Below are positions 1 through 12,475 of a stretch of 64,000 nt of DNA, one piece after another. How positions within the stretch are numbered: position 1 is the first letter of the stretch; every line of letters begins with the position of its first letter. The position numbers were made by a program, and so were the translations under genes. The DNA is from Aristolochia californica (Eukaryota; Streptophyta; Magnoliopsida; Piperales; Aristolochiaceae). The stretch covers positions 27,930,908 to 27,994,907 of the forward strand of contig JARWKL010000002.1 of the NCBI GenBank assembly GCA_029961685.1. The letters are read 5' to 3'. The notes under the pieces were generated by a model that worked only from the letters and a program-made list of their open reading frames with translations, ran no database searches and was not told the DNA's origin.

Positions 1-3000
1 ATGATCCTAACATGCTTTAAATGTAGTGGATATGCTGCCAGAAACATGTTGAAGATGCAAGTGGATCTAGTGATCCAAAAAATTCGAGTAGAAAACATCA
101 AATTCTCAAGTGGTTGGAGTTTTGTTGGAGCCAAACAACCCACTTTTTGCCTATCCTTAACAATCACAGATACTTTTTGGATCTATCTCTCTCAGCAATT
201 GCACATTTCCATTTTGGATGTTCAAAATTTGTTTTCAGATCCAAACTTGAGTTTTCACAGTTCCATTTTTCTCGTAATAAAAAGATATATGGCATGAAAA
301 AATGAAAAATTTTGAGTTCATGTATGCTCAAAAAATTGAAAATTATTTAACGCTCTAAAAATTAACTCCAAGGTTTTGTTATCCATGTTTTGGAAATTCC
401 ATTAGTACAACCACTAATAATAAGCTTGGTGGAATTTTGTAGGAAAGGGACTTCTAACTAATCCTAACATGCATTAAAAGTGGTGGATATACATGCCAGA
501 AACATCTTGAGGATGCAAGTGGACCTAGTGATCCATAAATTTCTTTGAGTAGAAAAAATCAAATTCTCAAGTGGTTGGATATTTACCAGAGTGAAACAAC
601 CCACTTTTTGCCTATCCTTAAAAATCACAGATACTTTTTGGAACTATCTCTCTCAGCATTTGTGCATTTCCATTTTGGATGTTCAAAATTTGTTTTAAGA
701 TCCAAACTTGAGCTTTCACAGTCCCATTTTTCTCGTGAACAAAAAAGATATAAGGCATAACAAAATGAAAATTTTAGAGTTCATGTATGAAAAAAACAAA
801 TTAAAATTATTTCACGCACTAAAAATGAACTCCAAAATTTTGTTATCCATGTTTGGGAAATTAGATTAGTACAACCACTAATAATAAGCTTGGTGGAATT
901 TTATAGGAAAGGGACTTCTAAATGATCCTAACATGCTTTAAATGTGGTGGATATGCAAGCCAGAAACATGTTGAGAATGCAAGCGGACCTAGTGATCCAA
1001 AAATTTCTAGGAGTAGAAAAAACCAAATTCTCAAGTGGTTGGATATTTTTAAGAGCCAAACAACCCACTTTTTTCCTATCCTTAAAAATCACAGATACTT
1101 TTTGGAACTACCACTCTCAGCATTTGTGCAGTTCTATTTTGGATGTTCAAATTTGTTTTCAGATCCAAACTTTAGTTTTCACTCTCCTATTTTTTTCGTA
1201 AACAAAAAAGATATAAGGCATAATTAAATGACAATATTAGAGTTCATGTATGAAAAAAAAAATTATTTCATGCACTACAAATGAACACCAAAATTTTGTT
1301 ATCCATCTTAGGAAAATTCGATTAGTAAACCCACTAATAATAAGCTTGGTGGAATGTTATAGGAAAGGGACTTCTAACATTTCCTAGCATGCCTTAAATG
1401 TGGTGGATATGCATGCCAGAAACATGTTGAGGATACAAGTGGACCTACTGATCCAAAATTTTCAAGGAGTAGAAAAAACCAAATTCTCAAGTGGTTGGAT
1501 TTTTTTAGAGCCAAACAACCCACTTTTTTCCTATCCTTAAAAATCACAGATACTTTTTGGAACTATCACTCTCAGCATTTGTGCAGTTCCATTTTGGATG
1601 TTCAAATTTGTTTTCATATCCAAACTTGAGTTTTCACTCTCCTATTTTTCTCGTAAACAAAAAAGATAAAAGGCATAACAAAATGAAAATTTTAGAGTTC
1701 ATGTATGAAAAAAAAATTAAAATTATTTCACACACTAAAAATGAACTCCTAGGTTTTGTTATCCATGTTTGGGAAATTCCACTAGTACTACCCCTAATAA
1801 TAAGCTTGGTGGAATTTTATGGGAAAGGGATTTCTAACTGATCCTAACATTCTTTAAATGTGGTGGATATGCATTCCAGGAACATGTAGAGGATGCAAGT
1901 GGACCTAGTGATCCAAAAATTTCAAGCAGTAGAAAAAATAAAATTCTCAAGTGGTTGGTTATTTACCAGAGCCAAACAACCCACTCTTTGCATATCCTTA
2001 AAAATCACCGATACTTTTTGGAACTATCTCTCTCAGCATTTGTGCATTCCCATTTTGGGTATTCGAAATTTGTTTTCAGATCCAAACTTGAGTTTTCACT
2101 CTCCCATTTTTCTCGTACACAAAAAAGATATAAGGCATAACAAAATGAAAATTTTAGAGTTCATCTATGGAAAAAAATTAGAAAATTATTTCACGCACTA
2201 AAAATGAACTCCAAGGTTTTGTTATCCATGTTTGGCAAATTCCACTAGTACAGCCCCTAATAACAAGCTTGGTGGAATTTTAAAGGAAAGGGACTTCTAA
2301 CTGATCCTAACATGCTTTAAATGTGGTGGATATGCATGCCAGAAACATGTTAAGCATGCAAGTGGACCTAGTGATCCAAAAAATTCATGGAGTTGAAAAA
2401 ATCAAATTCTCAAGTGGTTGGATATTTACGAGAGCCAAACATCCCACTTTTTACCAGTCCTTAAAAATAATCAGAGATACTTTTTGGAACTATCTCTCCC
2501 AGCATTTGTGCATTTCCATTTTGGATGTTCAAAATTTTTTTTCAGATCCAAACTTGAGTTTTCACTTTCCCATTTTTCTCGTAAACAAAAAAGATATAAC
2601 GCATAACAAAATGAAAATTTTAGAGTTCATGTATGCAAAAAAATTTGAAAATTATTTCACGCACTAAAAATGAACTCCAAGGTTTTGTTATCCATGTTTG
2701 GGAAATTCCACTAATACTACCCCTAATAATAAGCATGGTGGAATTTTATAGGAAAGGGACTTCTAACTGATCCTAACACGCTTTAAATGTGGTGGATATG
2801 CATGCCAGGAACATGTTGAGGATGTATGTGAACCTTGTGATCCAAAAATTTCAAGCAGTAGAAAAAATCAAACTCTCAAGTGGTAGGATATTTACCACAG
2901 CCAAACAACCCACTTTTTGCATATCCTTAAAAATCACAGATACTTCTTGGAACTATCTCTCTCAGCATGTGTGCAGTTCCGTATTGGATGTTCAAATTTC

Positions 3001-6000
3001 ATTTCAGATCCTAACTTTAGTTTTCACTCTTCCCTTTTTTCTCGTAAACAAAAAAGTTATAAGGCATAACAAAATGAAAATTTTCGAGTTCATTTATGAA
3101 AAAAAATTTGAAAATTATTTAACGCACTAAAAATGAACTCCAAGGTTTTGTTATCCCTGTTTGGGAAATTCCACGAGTACAACCCCTAATAATAAGCTTG
3201 GTGGAATTTTATAGGAAAGGGACTTCTAACTAATCCAAACATGCTTTAAATGTGGTGCATATGCATGCCAGAAACATGTTAAGGATGCAACTGGACCTAG
3301 TGATCCAAAAATTTCAAGGAAAAGAAAAAATCAAATTCTCAAGTGGTTGGATATTTACCAGAGCCAAACAACCCACTTTTTGCCTATCCTTCAAAAAAAT
3401 CAGAGATACTTTTTGGAACTATCTCTCTCAGCATTTGGGCATTTCCATTTTGGATGTTCAAAATTTGTTTTCAGGTCCAAACTTGAGTTTTCACTCACCC
3501 ATTTTTCTCGTAAACAAAAAAGATATAACGCACAACAAAATGAAAATTTTGTTGTTCATGTATGCAAAAAAAATTGAAAATAATTTCACGCACTAAAATG
3601 AACTCCAAGGTTTTCTTATCCATGTTTGGGAATTCCACTAGCACAACCCCTAATAACAAGCTTGGTTGAAATTTATAGGAAAGGGACTTCTAACTGATCC
3701 TAATATGTTTTAAATGTGGTGGATATGCATGCAAGAAACATGTTGAAGATGCAACTAGACCTAGTGATCCTAGAATTTCAAGGAGTAGAAAAAACCAAAT
3801 TCTCAAGTGGTTGGATATTTACCAGAGCCAAACAACGCACTTTTTGCCTATCCTTAAAAATCATAGATACTTTTTGGAACTATCTCTCTCAGCATGTGTG
3901 CAGTTCCGTATTGGATGTTCAAATTTGTTTTCAGATCCAAACTTTAGTTTTCACTCTCTTATTTTTCTCGTAAACAAAACAGATATAAAGCATAACAAAA
4001 TGAAAATTTTAGAGTTCAAGTATGAAAAAAAAAACTTAAAATTATTTCACGCACTAAAAATGAACTCCAAGGTTTTGATATCCATGTTTGGGAAATTCCA
4101 TTAGTACAACCACTTATAATAAGCTTGGTGGAATTTTATAGGAAAGGGACTTCTAAATGATCCTAACATGCTATAAATGTAGTGGTTATGCTCCCAGAAA
4201 CATGTTGAGGATGCAAGTGGACCTAGTGATCCAAAATTTTCAAGGAGTAGAAAAAATCAAATTCTCACGTGGTTTGATTTTTACCAAAGCCAAACAACCC
4301 ACTTTTTGCCTATCCTAAAAAATCACAGATACTTTTTGGAACTATCACTCTCAGCATTTGTGCATTCCAATTTTTTAGGTTCAAAATTTGTTTTCAGATC
4401 CAAATTAGAGTTTTCACTCTCCCATTTTTCTCGTAAACAAAAAATATATAAGGCATAACAAAATGAAAATTTTAGAGTTTATGTATGCAAAAAAATTTGA
4501 AAATTATTTCATGCACTAAAAATGAACTCCAAGGTTTTGTTATCCATGTTTGCGAAATTCCATTAGTACAACCACCAATAATAAGCTTGGTGGAATTTTA
4601 TAGGAAAGGGACTTCTAACTGATCCTAACATGCTTTAAATGTAGTGGATATGCATGCCAGAAACATGCTGAGGATGCAAGTGAACCAAGTGATCCAAAAT
4701 TTTCAAGCAATAGAAAAAATAAAATTCTCAAGTGGTTGGATATTTACTAGAGGCAAACAGCCCAATTTTTGCCTATCCTTAAAAATCACAGATACTTTTC
4801 AGCACTATCTCTCTCAGCACTTGTGCATCTGCATTTTGGATGTTCAAAATTTGTTTTCAGATCCAAACTTGAGTTTTCACTCTCCTATTTTTCTCGTAAA
4901 CAAAATAGATGTATGGCATAAAAAAATAAAAATTTTTGAGTTCATGTATGCAAAAAAATTTGAAATTATTTCACGCATAAAAAATGAACTCCAAAGTTTT
5001 GTTATCCATGTTTGGGAAATTCCACTAGTAGCACCCCTAATAATAAGCTTTGTGGAATTTTACAGGAAAGGGACTTCTAACTGATCGTAACATGTTGAGG
5101 ATGCATGCCAGAAACATGTTGAGGATGCAAGTGGACCTAGTGATCCAAAAATTTCGAGTAGAAAAAATCAAATTCTTAAGTGGTTGGATATTTCCAGAGC
5201 CAAGCAACCCACTTTTTGCCAATCCTTAAAAATCACATATACTTTTTGGAACTATCTCTCTCAGAATTTGTGCAATTCCATTTTGAATGTTCAAATTTGT
5301 TTTAAGATCCGAACTTGAGTTTTCACTCTCCCATTTTTCTCGTAAACAAAAACGATATATGGCATAACGAAATGAAAATTTTTGAGTTCATGTATGCAAA
5401 AAACTTTGAAAATTATTTCACACACTAAAAATGAACCCCAAGGTTTTGTTATCCATGTTTTGGAAATTCCACTAGTACAACCCCTAATAATAAGCGTGGT
5501 TGAATTTTATAGGAAAGGGACTTCTAACTGATCCTAACATGCTTTAAATGTGGTGGATATGCATGCCAGGAACATGTTGAGGATGCAAGTGGACCTAGTG
5601 ATCCAAAAATTTCATGGAGTAGAAAAAATCAAATTCTCAAGTGGTTGGATATTTACGAGAGCCAAACAACCCACTTTTTGCCTATCCTTAAAAATCACAG
5701 ATACTTTTTGGAACTATCTCTCTCAGCATAGGTCCATTTTCATTTTGGATGTTCAAAATTTGTTTTCAGATCCAAACATGAGTTTTCACTCTCCCATTTT
5801 TCTCATAAACAAAAAAGATATAAGGGAAAACAAAATGAAAATTTTAGAGTTCATGTATGCAAATAAATTTGAAAATTATTTCACGCACTAAAAATTAAAT
5901 CCAAGGTTTTGTTATCCATGTTTGGGAAATTCCACTAGTCCTACCCCAAATAATAAGCTTAGTGGAATTTTATAGGAATGGGACTTCTAACTGATCCTAA

Positions 6001-8766
6001 CATGCTTTAAATGTGGTGGATATGCATGCCAGGAACATGTAGAGGATGCTTGTGGACCTAATGATCCAAAAATTTCAAACAGAAGAAAAAATAAATTTCT
6101 CAAGTGGTTGGATATTTACCAGAGCAAAACAAGCCACTTTTTGCCTATCCTTAAAAATCAGAGATACTTTTTGGAACTATCTCTCTCAGCATTTGTGCAT
6201 TCCCATTTTGGATGTTCAACATTTGTTTTCAAATCCAAAGTTGAGTTTTAACTCTAACATTTTTCTCGTAAACAAAAAAGATATAAGGCATAACAAAATG
6301 AAAATTTTAGAGTTCATGTATGCATAAAAATTTGAAAATTATTTCCCGCACTAAAAATGAACTCCAAGGTTTTGTTATCCATGTTTGGGAAATTTCACTA
6401 GTAGCTCCCCTTATAATAAGCTTTGATGAATTTTATAGGAAAGGGACTTCTAACATATCGTAACAGGCTTTAAATGTGGTAGATATGTATGCCAGAAACA
6501 TATTGAGGATGCAAGTGGACCTAGTGATCAAAAAATTTCGAGTAGAAAAAATCAAATTCTCAAGTGGTTAGATATTTTCCAGAGCCAAGCAACCCACTTT
6601 TTGCCTATCCTTAAAAATCACAGATATTTTTTGGAACTATCTCTCTCTGGATTTGTGCATTTCCATTTTGGGTGTTCAAATTTGTTTTTGAATCCAAACT
6701 TGAGTTTTTGCGCTCCCATTTTCCTCATAACCAAAATAGATATAAGGCATAACAAAATGAAAATTTTAGAGTTCATGTTTAAAAAAAAATGAAAATTATT
6801 TCACGCACTAAAATGAACCCCAAGTTTTTGTTATCCATGTTTGGGAAATTCCACTAGTACTACCCATAATAATAAGCTTGGTGGAATTTTATAGGAAAGG
6901 GACTTCTAACTGATCCTAACATGCTTTAAATGTGGTGGATATGCATGCCAGAAACATGTAGAGGATGCAAGTGGACCTAGTGATCAAAAAATTTCTTGGA
7001 GTAGAAAAAATCAAGTTCTCAAGTGGTTGGATATTTACCTGAGCCAAACAACCCACTTTACGCCTATCCTTACAAATCACAGATACTTTTTAGAACTATC
7101 TCTCTCAGCATTTGCGCATTCCCAATTTGGATGTTCAAAATTTTTTTTCAGATCCAAACTTGAGTTTTCACTCTCCCATTTTTCTCGAAACAAAAAAGAT
7201 ATAAGGCATAGCCAAATGAAAATTTTATAGTTCATGAATGCTCAACAATTTGAAAATTATTTCACGCACTTAAAATGAACTCCAAGGTTTTGTTATCCAT
7301 GTTTCGAAAATTCCACTAGTACAACCCCTAATAATAAGCTTGGTGGAATTTTATAGGAAAGGGACTTCTAATTGATCCTAACATGCTTTAAATTGGTGGA
7401 TATGCATGCCAGAAACATGTTGAGGATGCAAGTGGACCTAGTGATCCAAAAATTTCTTGGAGTAGAAAAAATCAAGTTCTCAAGCGGTTGGATATTTACC
7501 TGAGCCAAACAACCCTCTTTTTGCCTATCCTTAAAAATCACAGATACTTTTTGGCACTATCTCTCTCAGCATTCGTGCATTTCCATTTTGGATGTTCAAA
7601 ATTTGGTTCCAAATCCAAACTTGAGTGTTCACTCTCCCATTTTTCACATAGACAAAAAAGATATAAGGAATAACAGAAAGAAAATTTTTGAGTTCAAGTA
7701 TCCAAAAAAATTTGAAAATTATTTGATGCACTAAAAATGAACTCCAAGGTTTTGCTATCCATGTTTGGGAAATTCCACTACTACAACCCCTAATAATAAG
7801 CTTGGTGGAATTTTATAGGAAACAGACCTCTAACTGATCCTAACATGCTTTAAATGTGGTGGATATGCATGCCAAGAACATGTTGAGGATGCAAGTGGAC
7901 CTAGTGATCCAAAAATTTCAAGGAGTAGAAAAAATAAAATTCTCAAGCGGTTGGATATTTATCAGAGCCAAACAACCCACTTTTTGCCAATCCTTAAAAA
8001 TCACATATACTTTTTGGAACTATTTCTCTCAGAATTTGTGCATTTCCATTTTGGATGTTCAAAATTTGTTTTCATATCCGAACATGATTTTTCACTCTCC
8101 TATTTTTCTCGTAAACCAGAAAGACACAAGGAATAACAAAATGAAAATTTTTGAGTTCATGTATGCAAAAAAATTTGAAAATTATTTAACGCACTTAAAA
8201 TGAACTCCAATGTTTTTTTATCCATGTCTTGGAAATTCCACTAGTAGCACCCCTAATAAAAAGCTTTGTGGAATTTTATAGGAAAGGGACTTCTAACTTA
8301 TCGTAACATCCTTTAAATGTGATGGATATGCATGCCAGAAAGAAGTTGACGATGCAAGTGGACCTAGTGATCCAAAAATTTCGAGTAGAAAAAATCAAAT
8401 TCTCAAGTGGTTAGATATTTTCCAGAGCCAAACAACCCACTTTTTGCCAATCCTTAAAAATCACAGATACTTTTTGGAACTATCTCTCTCAGCATTTGTG
8501 CATTCCCAATTTGGATGTTCAAAATTTTTTTTCAAATCCAAACTAGAGTTTTCACTCTCCCATTTTTCTCGTAAACAAAAAAGATATAAGGCATAACCAA
8601 ATGAAAATTTTAGAGTTCATGTATGCAAAAAAAATGTAAAATTATTTCACGCACTAAAAATGAACTCTAAGTTTTTGTTATCCATCTTTGGGAAATTCCA
8701 CTAGTACAACCCCTAATAACAAGCTTGGTGGAATTTTATAGGAAACGGACCTCTAACTGATCCTAA
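1..8766 (+). repeat. Irregular monomer region (about 19 monomers, no fixed HOR)
   Basis: Starts fall at 11, 468, 932, 1388, 1848, 2311, 2777, 3240, 3704, 4167, 4629, 5091, 5538, 6001, 6464, 6920, 7382, 7844 and 8307. Types mix without a stable order. P-like monomers (GTGCAGTTCC in mid-monomer, often AAAACCAAATTC upstream) sit at 932, 1388, 2777 and 3704. D-like monomers (AGGAACATGTAGAGG) are at 1848 and 6001. F-like monomers (CATGTTAAG, and an AATCAGAG insertion) are at 2311 and 3240. K monomers (TTTCGAGTAG, three bases shorter than TTTCAAGGAGTAG) are at 5091, 6464 and 8307. Adjacent monomers at 6920 and 7382 share CAAGTTCTCAAG and TTTACCTGAGCC, so they look like a recent local duplicate. The copy at 7844 is preceded by AAACAGACCTC, close to the A-type boundary seen later. 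Confidence 0.8.
5089..5113 (+). other. Segment replaced by a copy of the neighbouring CATGTTGAGGATGC
   Basis: At the monomer start, CATGTTGAGGATGCATGCC stands where CATGC-TTTAAATGTGGTGG-ATATGCATGCC is expected, and CATGTTGAGGATGCAAG follows at its normal place 20 bases later. The word CATGTTGAGGATGC is therefore present twice. Short CATG and ATGCA homologies at both ends suggest template switching or short-tract conversion. Confidence 0.8.
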
Positions 8767-11700
8767 CATGCTTTAAATGAGGTAGATATGCATGCCAGGA
8801 ACATGTTGAGGTTGCAAGTGGACCTAGTGATCCAAAAATTTCAAGCAGTAGAAAAAAGCAAAATTCTCAAGTGGATGGATATTTACTACAGCCAAACAAC
8901 CCACTTTTTGCCTATCCTTAAAAATCACAGATACTTTTTGGAACTATCTCTCTCAGCATTTGTGCATTTCCATTTTGGATGTTCAAAATTTTTTTTCGGA
9001 TCCAAACTTCAGTTTTCACTCTCCCATTTTTCTCGTAAACTAAACAGATACATGACATAAAAAATGAAAATTTTTGAGGTCATGTATGCAAAAAGATTTT
9101 AAAATTATTTAACGCACTAAAAACGAACTCCAAGGTTTTGTTATCCATGTTTCGGAAATTTCACTAGTACAACCCCTAATAATAAGCTTGGTGTAATTTT
9201 TTAGGAAAGGGACTTCTAACTGATCCTAACATGCTTTAAATGTGGTGGATATGCATGCCAGAAACATGTTAAGGATGCAAGTGGACCTAGTGATCCAAAA
9301 ATTTCATGGAGTAGAAAAAATCAAATTCTCAAGTTGTTGGATATTTACCAAAGCCAAACAACCCACTTTTTACCGATCCTTAAAAAAAAAAGAGATACTT
9401 TTTGGAACTATCTCTCTCAGCATTTGTGCATTTCCATTTTGGATGTTCAAAATTTGTTACCAGATCCAAACTTGACTTTTTAGTCTCCCATTTTTCTCTT
9501 AAACAAAAAAGATATAAGGCATAACAAAATGAAATTTTTAGAGTTCATGCATGCAAAAAAATTTAAAATTATTTCACGCACTAAAAATGAACTCCAAGGT
9601 TTTGTTATCCATGTTTGCGAAATTCCACTAGAAGCACCCCTAATAATAAGCTTGGTGGAAATTTATAGGAAAGGGACTACTTACTGATCCTAACATGCTT
9701 TAAATGTGGTGGATATGCATGCCAGAAACATGTAGAGGATGCAAGTGGACCAACTGATCAAAAAATTTCAAGCAGTAGAAAATATAAAAATCTCAAGTGG
9801 TTGGATATATACCAGTGCCAAACAACCCAATTTTTGCCTATCCTTAAAAATCACAGATACTTTTTGGAACTATCTCTCTCAGCATTTGTGCATTCCCATT
9901 TTGGATGTTCAAAATTTGTTTTCAGATCCAAACTCGAGTTTTCACTCTCCCATTTTTCTCGTAAACAAAAAAGATATAAGGCATAACCAAATGAAAATTT
10001 TAGAGTTCATGTATGCAAAAAAATTTGAAAATTATTTCACGTACTAAAAATGAACTCCAAGGATTTTTTATCCATGTTTGGGAAATTCCACTCGTACTAC
10101 CCCTAGTAATAATCTTGGTGGAATTTTATAGGGAAGGGACTTCTAACTGATCCTAACATGTTTTAAATGTGATGGATATGCGCGCCATGAACATGTAGAG
10201 GATGCAAGTGGACCTAGTGACCAAAAAAATTCTAGGAGTAGAAAAAATCAAATTCTAAAGTGGTTGGATATTTACCAGAGCCAAACAACCCACTTTTGGC
10301 CTATCCTTCAAAAAAATCAGAGATACTTTTTGGAACTATCTCTCTCAGCATTTGTGCATTTCCATTTTGGATGTTCAAAATTTGTATTCAGATCCAAACT
10401 TGACTTTTTACTCTCCCATTTTCCTCGTAAACAAAAAAGATATAACGCATAGAAAATGAAAATTTTGGAGCTCATGTATGCAAAAAAATTTGAAAATTAT
10501 TTAACGCACTAAAAATGAACTCCAAGGTTTTGTTATCCATGTTTCGGAAATTCCACTAGTATACCTCCTAATAATAAGCTTGGTGGAATTTTGTAGGAAA
10601 GGGACTTCTAACTGATCCTAGCATGCTTTAAATGTGGTGGATATACTTGCTAGAAACATGTAGAGGATGCCAGTAAACCATGTGATCCAAAAATTTCAAA
10701 GAGTAGAAAAAATCAAATTCTCAAGTGGTTGGATATTTACCAGAGCCAAACAACCCACTTTTTGCCTATCCTTAAAAATCATAGATAATTTTTTGAACTA
10801 TCTCTCTCAGCATTTGGGCATTTCAATTTTGGATATTAAATTTTTTTTTCAAATCCAAACTTGAGTTTTCACTCTCCCATTTTTCTCGTAAACAAAAAAG
10901 ACATAAGGCATAACTAAATGAAAATTTTAGAGTTCATGTATGCAAAAAAAAATTCAAAATTATTTCACGCTCTAAAAATGAACTCCAAGGTCTTCTTATC
11001 CATGTTTGGGAAATTCCACTAGTACAACCCTAATATTAAGCTTGGTGGAATTTTATAGGAAAGGGCCTTCTAACTGATCCTAACATGCTTTAAATGTGGT
11101 GGATATGCATGCCAGAAACATGTTAAGGATGCAAGTGGACCTAGTGATCCAAAAATTTCATACAGTAGAAAAAATCAAATTCTCAAGTGGTTGGATATTT
11201 ACCAGAGCCAAACAACACACTTTTTGCCTATACTTAAAAAAAAAAAAGAGATACTTTTTGGAACTATCTCTCTCAGCATTTGTGCATTTCCATTTTGGAT
11301 GATCAAAATTTGTTATCAGATCCAAACTTGACTTTTTACTGTCCCATTTTTCTCGGAAACAAAAAAGATATAAGGCATAACAAAATGAAAATTTTAGAGT
11401 TCATGTATGCAAAAAAATTGAAAATTATTTCACGCACTAAAAATGAACTCCAAGGTTTTGTTATCCTTGTTTGGGAAATTCCACTAGTAGCTCCCCTAAT
11501 AATAAGCTTAGTGGAAATTTATAGGAAAGGGACTTCTTACTGATCCTAACATGCTTTAAATGTGGTGGATATGCATGCCAGAAACATGTAGAGGATGCAA
11601 GTGGACCTTGTGCTCCAAAAATTTCTTGGAGTAGAAAAATCCAAATTCTCAAGTGGTTGGATATTTACCAGTGTCAAACAACCCACTTTTTCCCTGTCCA

Positions 11701-12475
11701 TAAAAATCACAGATACTTTTTGGAACTATGTCTCTCAGCATTTGTGCATTTCCATTTTGGATGTTCAAAATTTGTTTTCAAAACCAAACTTGAGTTTTCA
11801 CTCTCCCATTTTTCTCGTAAACAAAAAAGATATAAGGCATAACAAAATGAAAATTTTAGAGTTCATGTATGCAAAAAATATTTCAAATTATTTCACGCAA
11901 TAAAAATGAACTCCAAGTTTTTGTTATCCATGTTTGGGAAATTCCACAAGTACAACCCTTATTAATAAGCTATGTGGAATTTTATAGGAAAGGGACTTCT
12001 AACTGATCCTAACATGCTTTAAATGTGGTGGATATGCATGCCAGAAACATGTTTAGGATGCAAGTGGACCTAGTGATCCAAAAATTTCATGGAGTAGAAA
12101 AAATCAAATTCTCAAGTGGTTGGACATTTACCAGAGCCAAACAACCCACTTTTTGCCTGTCCTTAAAAATCACAAATACTTTTTGTAACTATCTCTCTCA
12201 GCATTTCTGCATTTCCATTTTGGATGTTCAAAATTTGTTTTCAAATCCAAACTTGAGTTTTCACTCTCCCATTTTTCTCGTAAACAAAAAAGATATAATG
12301 CATAACCAAAAGAAAATTTTACAGTTCATGTATGAAAAAAAATTTGAAAATTATTTCATGCACTAAATATGAACTCCAAGGTTTTGCTATCCATGTTTGG
12401 GAAATTCCACTAGTACAACCCCTAATAATAAGTTTCGTGAAATTTTGTAGGAAACGGACCTCTAACTGATCCTAA
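8767..12475 (+). repeat. 8-monomer block A-F-E-D/F-B-F-G'-G
   Basis: First block in which the central alphabet is clear. Monomer starts and types: 8767 A (preceded by GGAAACGGACC; CAAAATTCTCAAGTGGATGG), 9230 F, 9694 E (GGACCAACTGATC, GATATATACC), 10157 a D/F hybrid (ATGCGCGCCATGAACATG then a CTTCAAAAAAATCAGAG insertion), 10622 B (ATACTTGCTAGAAACATG, GACCATGTGATCC), 11084 F, 11550 G' (ACCTTGTGCTCC, CCTGTCCATAAAAATC), 12013 G (CCTGTCCTTAAAAATC). It ends where the next A begins at 12476. The block is about 3.71 kb. The hybrid monomer suggests recombination within monomers. Types were called by eye. Confidence 0.7.

Noticed and set aside
2631..2660. Programmed ribosomal frameshift site at the A7 tract
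   Set aside because: A-tract length varies between 6 and 9 among monomers, as expected from slippage in a non-coding repeat, and there is no sign of translation.
2323..2667. A 114-codon frame beginning GTGGTGGATATGC as a possible small protein
   Set aside because: The start is GTG, not ATG, and homologous monomers carry frameshifts and stops at varying places. Kept only as part of the coding-fossil question.
12443..12459. CENP-B box
   Set aside because: The best copy lacks the TTCG core and ends CGGA rather than CGGG; similar partial matches are expected by chance at this sequence length. Reported only as a boundary marker.
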